From assembly GCA_963930775.1 (NCBI GenBank), contig OZ005699.1, positions 372,001-436,000 on the forward strand: 64,000 bases of DNA, in the 5' to 3' direction. Below are positions 56,102 to 64,000 of this stretch, piece by piece. Position 1 is the stretch's first letter. Each line of letters starts with the position of its first letter. A program made the translations under genes and the position numbers. The notes under the pieces were generated by a model. That model saw only the letters and a list, made by a program, of their open reading frames with translations, did not search any database and was not told where the DNA came from. This stretch comes from Cliona cf. orientalis. Lineage: Eukaryota; Porifera; Demospongiae; Clionaida; Clionaidae.

Positions 56102-58320
56102 TCCACTTTTAGTTAATTATTAATGGCAATAATAATAATTAATATTGTGTTAATGTGTGTCAGTATTACTTTTTTTTGCGAAGTGGATATCTTCTGCGTG
56201 TAATTATTTCCTGTATGTGTTGTATGTCGTATTGTAGTGACAAGTGTTGTGTTTAATAATTATTATTTATAAAAAGTGAGTGTGATTTATTGTAGTGAGT
56301 TTAATTGAAACAGTTCAAAAAATAGACTACTTGTTATGGAGTATTTACCAGCTTATTTGTGTTTATACTTATTGTTATAATTTCAGGGGCACAAAATTGA
56401 TTGCTTTTCTTTCACAATATTTAGTTATTATACTATTATACAATGAAAAATATATTTCAGATGATCGTGGCCATAGAGATGCATTCTCGAACGAACGGCG
56501 CAACTATTAAATTTACTAGTACGGACAATTGCAAGAGTAAAATTAATAATAAAGAGAGGAGGGCAATACTGTGATTGTTACATCAAACAATACTTGTGAA
56601 AAAAATAGTCCCAATCACCCCTCCTCCCAGGCTGAGTCACCACAGCTTCGGTGATCTGTACAGAGTGACACTGCAGACATTACTGCAGGCATTCTTCCAG
56701 GAATGGGGGGTATATATTCAAGGGAGATCCTGGGCGGCCCCTAAACAATGCGGCAGTTTTTAGCTACCGTCTAGCCCCGTTATCGATAAGAACGTTGTCG
56801 TAGTGTCACATGACCCACTACCTCAAGCAGACTAACAGACCAGATGAGGTAAGACCCTCTAATTAGTGAGCAATTAGCACAATAGTAGCTGTTTTTATCA
56901 CTATGTTAGCTCTATGTCAAAAGTTTGTGAATTTTTTTCCTCACAGTGTCACCCATAGCTATTATTGATGATTATTACACTATACACAACGAAAAATATT
57001 TTTTATTATAAAATATCCTTGTTGCTTATAATAATATATGAACAGAAAGTCCGCACTATAATGCTCAGGATTGGTAGGGCCGTATGCACAAAGCAGAGTG
57101 GCCTCTGCCATAGAGAGCTAGCTAGAGCTTTGTCAAAATGCCCCTTGTTTAATAGATGATCATGCATACTAGCCACATTATCCCATGATGATCGTGACAT
57201 TAAACATGAAGAAAAATATTTCAAGAAAATTAATGACATAATTATTATAGCAGGCCACAATAGGGATACATTTTCCTGACTAATTACACACTAAGTAGAA
57301 AAAAGAATTTTTTAATAAAAAAAAAAAATTATAACCCCATCCTCCAGTCGACCTTCCAAGCTCTAGGCTGGAACGTTGGTCAGGGTACACACACTGCAGA
57401 CAGTTAGGCTTCTGTGTCACAGCCACAGGGGACCGAAGTCAGCCTATGGTGGATTTACAGGCTTTATCCAGGATGGGGGGTATTCGAGGGAGGACCCCTA
57501 AGCCATATATGCCCAGGACCATGTGCAGTTTTCAGCTGCGGATGCCAGAGGGGGTACCGCTGACATCCGATAGTCCCTCCCGGAAAACGCTATTTATTGA
57601 GCTGGGACAGGGGGTAGCAAAACGTGTATGGGTTTCACGTTGGAATGTTCAGACCGTGACGTAAGTAATTAATAGCTATGAATATCATTAACTCCATACC
57701 GCGGCGCGCGCCAAAGTGTATCTCAGCAACGGAAAGAGCTATGGAGCTGGAACAAAAACCAAAATGTGGTTCTTGAGCAGATGAAAGCAACTACCGTGGT
57801 CCTAAACATGTTAGTCTATGCCATATACATACCAAATTTCTTCAAAGACGCTTACATGTCATAGTATAGTATGCATAATATAATATTATTATGAAAAACT
57901 TGTTGGTATATCAAAATATTATACTATCAAACGTACTTGTAATGGAAGAAAAAAATAGTCCCCATCCCTCCCTTGACCCTCCAGGCATAGTCACGTGACA
58001 TTGCCAAAGCCAAGCGGTTCTGTATATGCACAGCCCCAAGGGGGGACCATTGGCGGAGCAGTATCTAAGCCATGCCAGGGACCTTGTACTTCTCAAAGAC
58101 AGAAAATGAGAATTAGCAATATTATTATAATCAATGCATGGAGATTGAGCATGCACATCACAATAAATATAATTATTATAGTGTGATTGGGTGATCAAGG
58201 ATGACTAGTTTTGTGCTAAGAATTGTCTCGTCTGTAGCAGTTACTGGGAACTTGAAATTGGCAAAATACTGCAGGTAAAATTCACATCACATCTAATAAC
58301 ATACCAAAAATTACTTAACA
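56102..58320. other. Intergenic stretch with three diverged repeat copies between WIPF and BRCA1
   Basis: No gene could be supported. Three segments (about 56590-56760, 57330-57520, 57940-58085) share a pattern: an AAAAATAGTCCCCATCC-like or ACCCCATCCTCC lead, a CTCC/CCAGGC block and a GGATGGGGGGTATTCGAGGG-type tail. Short adenine-rich spacers resembling ATACACAACGAAAAATATTT precede them. They look like old copies of one dispersed repeat. A 72-codon frame at 57446-57664 ending at a GTAAGT is an unsupported exon candidate. Confidence 0.45.
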
Positions 58321-61300
58321 TTACCTATAATTAGATAGGCAATCCAATATCCATCCACTTTTAACTCGGACTAGGCCACACCCACTTGGCAGCTGTAGCT
58401 GAGTGAATTTTTCTTCATCGCACACTACACAAGTTGTAGTGCTGCCACGTGTAGTAGATTCTTCCATGCTAGAGATGAGAGTCCCGCCTGAAAGCTGAAT
58501 CAACTGAGCTAGGTGGTCTACAAGGAGGGAGAGAGAGAGAGAGAGAGAGAGTGGGGGAAAGATGGAGATTAAAAATTTATTAACTGTACTCTGTTTATAT
58601 AAGCCTGTATACCTTGTGATAAGCCTCCAAACACTCCAATAAAGAGAAATGCATAGTCAGCAAATAGTCCTGGTGACTGAAAAGTGAAATGCATGGGTCA
58701 GTGACGAGCAACATAGTAGATGCAGTCTGTGGCATTTACACACACCTCTTCCAGATGTAATTGCCTGGATCTCATTGGTGCTCGAGTGATAGCTGTGGTC
58801 ACATGATCACCAACAATCTCAAACTTGCTCTATAAAATAACTATCATGACATTGTATTATAGCAACACATGATAATTATTATTCACCTCTGAAAGAAGTC
58901 TTCCAGCATCCAGACTCTCCGTGACCCCTGCAATATTAAATAATATTATTTGCCAATATTACTGTAAATATCCCATATCGTCTGTATAATTATCAACATA
59001 AGATCAAAAAATTTTGTCCATGCAACAAGCAAATGGCAAAAATGGTAAAAATTTAATGTTCTCCTGTCAAAAATTTCTGAGGTGTTGGTGGGGGGGGGGG
59101 GGGGGGGGGGGAGGGGGGGTTGAGTGGGATATTTCTTAAACTTACATTGGTGGCTTATGATCCACCTCCCTGTAGCCACTCCTTGGAGGTACTTGATCGT
59201 CCTGGGGCAGAGGCCGTTCTTGTCAGCACTGACTATGACGTGACTGGTACTACCGTTGAAACAGCTGGCTAGTCGACCGCCATATCTCCTCGCCAGAGAC
59301 TGAACCTCACGCTAGAATTATGCCAGGAAGAAAAATGTTAGCATAAAATGGATGGTCTACACCCACATAATCAAATGAACAATAGATCGGAAAATTTCAC
59401 AATAGTATTATGTGTGGGCATGAGAGTTATCAACCTGAAATTAACAGATTCATAGTGAAAAAATGCACAATTTTTGACACTTTGAGCAAATTAAATGACA
59501 ATTATAGGATCACCTATGGCCCCCCATCTGTCATTAAATTTTATGATAACTTACCAGCTGTGTCTTGGATAGTCCAGATCCTATATACGATGGAGGGTGA
59601 TCCTTCCCCATTCTGGACAGCAGTCGACAGGGGCTCACAGCAGGCGCCTCGTTACCGACACCCCCTCCCCCGTCCTCACTAATACTACTAGCAGCAGTAG
59701 TCCCACTATTGCTACTGCACTGAGCCTTTGGTGTCTGATGACACACAGCTTCTCCTCGGCCTCCTCCGCAGGTGGGTGTGGCAGTACCACACCCACCTTC
59801 TCGGCTGCATTGGGCTATATCTGGAGATTGTATTTTTATAGAGGAGAGGGCCGGACTTGAAAGATGACTGATCTCGGAAGATTTGGCACTAGTGAAAATA
59901 TTATCGGACGATGGTGATTTAGTTGCCACTTGATTTCGACTTTGAGATCTTGTTACAGCGGCTACATCTTCAGATTCATAGACTAGAAGGGGTGCTTTCT
60001 TGGTTTTCTTCGATTTGGATTTCGATGAAGCACTGTGTACTCTCTTCCCTCGGCTTGCACTAGTAGACCCCTTACCCCTCTTAGCAGACACTGCTTCTTT
60101 AGCGCTACCAGTACAAAGTTGATCATCAACCTCCAATGTAGCATCCTTTTCTACTACTACTAGTGCTGTTTGCGCTTTATCACTCACACCAGAAGGCTTA
60201 GCGGCATCAGTAGGGACACGAAGCTTTTTAGCTTTTAAGCTTTGTTTATGAGAGGCATCAGGTGTACCACTAGAATGATACAGATCGGTGTCAATCTCCA
60301 TACTACTTCTCTCTTCCAGTACAACCAGGGGAGGACTCCTTAATTTCCTAAGAATATCATCAGCAGCTTGAAGGGTAGCTAGTACTGACTGAGAGGTGCA
60401 AGGAGGTGTCTCACCATCAGTGCTAGCATCGGACTCTGCGTCATGTTCTGTCTCTGAATGCAGAGATGGTGTAGTTTTGCTCAAATTTGATGATCTTGCA
60501 GCATTGACTGACTGAAAATCACTTTTTCTGCTTGTGGGTTCGTGCACATGCAAATCTTCACTAGTCACGTTTGGAATTTGATTTTGATGCTGAGCAGATT
60601 TTTCTCCTTCTGCTGTTTCCATTTGATGGATATTTGGAGCTATTCTCGTAACAGCCTCAAATTTCGTTGTGGTACTTTCATTGCTCAGTTCCTGTGAACT
60701 GAGAGTAGTGTTAGATGTGGATGCCCTTATCTGAGAAAGATTCATGGAACTTTGTTCTCTTGCAAATTGACTGCTAACAACCAATGACGAAGGAATAGTA
60801 CGCACACTTGCGTGATCTGGCGATATCACTGCTACCTGGAAACATTCCAGTGATTTTGTTTGACCTGATAGTGGATTTTCAATCGATTCTGAAGCATACA
60901 CATCCATACGTTCAGGTGATGCTTCTCGACTAGACAATATAGCCTCTACATTATCTGCAATGATGGCTGTGTTGGTCTTTGCTAGCCCCCCTGACAATGG
61001 ATTCTCAATAGACCCTGCTGGGGCGGAGTGCTCAGGTGAGCTCACTTGATTTGGAGGTGACACCATCTGCCCAGCACCACTACATGTACATGTACTACTA
61101 CTTTCGGGCATTGTCTCAGCAATGATCGTAATGCTCCTAACAGAAGATTGTGTACTAGTTACTGGAGATCCCCCTGGTTGTATTGATTCTTTCTCCTCTT
61201 CCTCTACTTGTTTGAGAGCTGCCTCCAGTTCGTCTATCTCTCTCTGCTTCTCCTCCATTTCCAGTCGGAGCAGCTCCAACTGCTGGGAACTGAGGTCCAA

Positions 61301-64000
61301 AGAGGATGAAATTTGCGACTGTAAGTTGGCTCGCTGACTCTGAAGACTAGAGTAGGCCAAGCTCATTGATGATAGGGGCACACCCATCACACAAGCCCCA
61401 CCACCAGTACTTTGTGTCGGTGATCTTTCTGTGGCTATAGTAGTTTCCACCGTGTGCTCACTATTCTGATTCTGCTCCACAGTCAACGATTTTGAGAGCA
61501 ATTTCATCAAAGCCCCACCCTCCTCCTCACTCTGCCGTACAGCGAGCACTTGTGACTCAGAATTTATTTCTCCCTTTTCGTTCTTCTCTAGTGAGACCCT
61601 GCCATCTGTCATCATGGTAGCCTGTGGTTGTGGCTTGCGATACTGCACTGTCTTCAGGCCGGGTAGCTTTAGCAACGATGCTGCAGACTGTCTCTTTGAC
61701 GCAGAGGGGCTGGGCTGAGAGGAGGGAACGATATCACCACGATTGGAATTATTTGAAGAAATAAACTGAGTTTCGGCGATCTTTGATACACTACATGTAC
61801 CTGAAGACTGTTGTTGCTGACTCACTTGCACAGCACTGCTACCAGAGTGCGAGAAGAGGTCATGGCGGTGGTGAGTAGAAGAATTTTGCAAGGGAATAAT
61901 TGGCGATTGGATTTCGCTATAATATGTAGGTGAAGCTTGAGGTGGCGAGGGCATGGTCATACCCGTAGGTGGTACTGTCACAGTAGTAGTCTGCCTCTCC
62001 TCCTGATCGGGAGAAAGCTTGGATTCGGATTTTGTGAATTGTGTCTCTCCAATGCATGTAGTTCCACCAGACTGCACTGGACTACACGTACCTGAACTTT
62101 CAGATCCGCTAGACGTCCTAGGATCTTGCTGAGTTGGCATTTTTTGCTCACCTTCTACTGTATGTGAATCGAATGATGCACTATCATCGACAATTTGTGG
62201 TGGTGACTGACATACATGCGATGCGGCTCTCGGCTTAAGAGTGCTCGCTGATCTAGTGAACTGAGATTCTGGAACACTTGTGATCGGCGTAGGTCCAAGC
62301 ACTGTACAGCTGTCGTCAGTAGCCAGACTATCATCACGATTGTGATCGCTCGATGGTTGATCATTTTGATCAGCATCTTGGGTCTCCTTCACAAGAATGC
62401 TATCAGAAAGCAGATTTTCAGCTTTCTCCATTTGACTTTGATCTTCTGATGAAACAGTGCGATTATTATCGCATTCAATCACGATTTCAGTCTCATCAGC
62501 AAGTATGCTCTCGCATTGCTCTACATCATCACCATCTGAAGGTGCCCTAGGATTGGTGATAATTTCTTCATCATCTGATGGTGCCTGAATATTGTTGATG
62601 AAGGGTGTTTCCATAATCTTAGTCACACTGCTGCTGCTGCTACCACTGCTTAGCCCAGGTGCTCGAACACGAATAAAAGGAGTTTCTGTCATGGAAACGC
62701 TGGCTATTGGTTGTGGTCGATGATTACTGCCAACAGTTGCCATGTCCTGACAAGGGCAAAGTTTTGTTGATAGCACAGGCTGAGAAGAATCAATATGATT
62801 GAGTGCATTTTTGCGATTTTTCTCTTCTCGACCTGTCTCGTTTGGCTTATTAGAATCAAACTCTGGCTGAATTTTGAACCTATTCAATAAGATCACTCTA
62901 TTGATAGACACAGTGAGATTACTGTGCTTCAATTGTGGTGCTGGGGTCTCCAGCACACATGATATATCATTGCCAAGCTGCTGTGAGCTACAAGGCACTT
63001 CCCGGCTTGAAATTGTGTTGATTTTTACTGGTGATGATGAGTCTAATCTCGCTTTCTTCCTCGCTGGACAGCATGCTCCTTCAATTTCATCCTCATTTCT
63101 GGAACCAAACTCATGTATTTCTTCCATATTTCCATTCCAATTCTCCAGTCCTGCTTGTTCTGAAGTCGCCTCCAACCTCCCATTCCCATTATCCATTCTC
63201 TCCTCCTCTTCTGCAAACATACTCAGCAAATTTCTTGAGCTGGAGGCAACATTTTCCATCTCTGGCGAACCAGCCGGTACTTTTCTTGCTTTGCGTATCA
63301 GAGCAGTTGGCTTTTCCACTGAAAATTTCACTTTCTTTCTTCTACGCTTGATGGAGAGCTTGCCATGGCCAGAATCTTTCTCCCCAGCTGGCTTGGAGAT
63401 GTCACACTTTGTAGCATCAATTTCCCTCGTATCTACTGCTGTAGGCTCTTGTGGGGCAGTACTACTGAGTGTATTTAGAACTGCTTGGCTTGATGTGCTC
63501 GCTGATGAACTAACATCATCCTGAAAATTTGATAATGATTTTACATACCATTTATATCACTATACATGTAAGTGAAAATATAGTGAAAATCATACCTTGG
63601 TTCGTTTCGATCGTGGGCGTGACTTTTTTCTAGGTGATGGGTGGATTTTGGAATGGAGGTTGATTCCCGGCGAGTCTGTGGCCTCGTAGCTATGGGGTGG
63701 GAAGGGAAGTGGGGGAGACCCTGCAATTAAGAGTATATACATGTAAAACGCTATTACAGCTGTTTTTACTATTTCTTACTAGGAATGCCCGTGTCCTTAA
63801 TGAAGGCTTGTTCCAGCTGTTTAACTGCCTCCACAATCTCCCCCAGTCTGCTATTCTCGTTCATACTCCTATTTATGAAACATACCAGAAAAGTCACAAA
63901 AAAATTTGATACTAATTCATAGGGTGTGTAAAAATATTACCGTTTTGAGATTGACTCCTTGCATAGGGGACATTTAGCCTGTCTGTTGGACGATATCACA
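58321..64000 (-). CDS. BRCA1: BRCA1 homologue, 5' end beyond the right edge
   Basis: BRCA1 with BARD1 is a RING ubiquitin ligase in homologous recombination and checkpoint control. Exons, minus strand: 64000-63941 (partial), 63868-63780, 63720-63596, 63520-59555, 59311-59146, 58927-58887, 58829-58746, 58676-58613, 58517-58321, phases closed, about 1597 codons visible. The RING tail KCPLCKESISKR is followed by a helical segment like the human one after the RING. The central exon (1322 codons) is low-complexity and SQ/TQ-rich, with a coiled coil near LELLRLEMEEKQREIDELEA at the place where human BRCA1 has its PALB2-binding coil. BRCT1: SGLSKTQLREVQSLARRYGG, RTIKYLQGVATGRWIISHQW; BRCT2: DHLAQLIQLSGGTLI, VKSGWILDCL. 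The stop follows directly after BRCT2; the long C-terminal tail is absent. The BRCT phosphopeptide pocket was not checked. Confidence 0.95.
59090..59110. repeat. Poly-G tract in a BRCA1 intron
   Basis: About 21 consecutive G (poly-C in the sense strand) between the first and second BRCT1 exons, 36 bp inside the donor at 59145. Confidence 0.88.
61764..62686 (-). other. Five-fold short linear motif in the BRCA1 central exon
   Basis: On the minus strand the protein repeats a motif of the form S-V/I-x-x-x-x-E-T/S-P/Q-F-I/T: TETPFIRV (about 62680), METPFINN (about 62605), PESQFTRS (about 62265), GETQFTKS (about 62042) and AETQFISS (about 61770). It is regularly used but unevenly spaced, so this is not a recent tandem duplication. 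A second pair, SIENPLSG, occurs near 60880 and 61000. Confidence 0.75.

Noticed and set aside
57446-57664. 72-codon frame ending at GTAAGT as a new gene exon
   Set aside because: No acceptor, homologue or continuation was found and it overlaps a dispersed repeat.

Overview
The window is nuclear DNA from an invertebrate animal: split genes with GT-AG introns, one aladin, CCDC148, GALNT11-type, WIPF and BRCA1 homologue each, many microsatellites and MITE-like repeats. Compact spacing, nested genes and the repertoire suggest an early-branching metazoan. A demosponge is my best guess, but the sequence does not prove it.

Layout. 1-12.1 kb (+): nuclear-pore WD protein aladin (AAAS), 5' end missing, with a tandem array carrying a MITE in its largest intron. 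12.3-18.0 kb (-): two tandem ZIP-family metal transporters whose promoters share NRF1-like palindromes. The upstream-lying copy carries a 928-bp fold-back transposon in an intron. 19.1-22.3 kb (-): coiled-coil gene CCDC148, head-to-head with a GALNT11-type polypeptide GalNAc-transferase (22.5-33.4 kb, +). GALNT intron 1 holds a degraded P-element-type transposon plus a convergent accessory ORF. Intron 7 holds a CCAAT-rich tandem array and a nested antisense single-pass membrane protein.

33.67-43.73 kb is one apparently complete DNA transposon of 10,055 bp. It has long terminal inverted repeats starting TATGGAG, a perfect 6-bp target duplication ATCAAC, an intact DDE integrase-type transposase (492 aa), and, from a shared 281-bp promoter, an intact 798-aa zinc-finger/CUE-like/HECT ubiquitin-ligase-like protein. 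The ZIP-intron fold-back element has the same terminal sequence and 6-bp target size, so it looks like a non-autonomous relative.

43.9-46.2 kb (-): a tandem duplication of a short-ectodomain, tyrosine-rich membrane adaptor-like gene. The second copy is broken and is preceded by fragments of GALNT exons 7 and 9. 46.7-56.1 kb (+): WASP-interacting protein (WIPF) with WH2, glycine/proline-rich region and WASP-binding tail. 58.3-64.0 kb (-): BRCA1 homologue, from the end of its RING through a 3966-nt central exon to two BRCT repeats; its first exons lie beyond the right edge.

All exon joins were derived by hand by matching splice sites to reading frame and to family sequences recalled from memory. 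Joins in which every phase closes are the most reliable.
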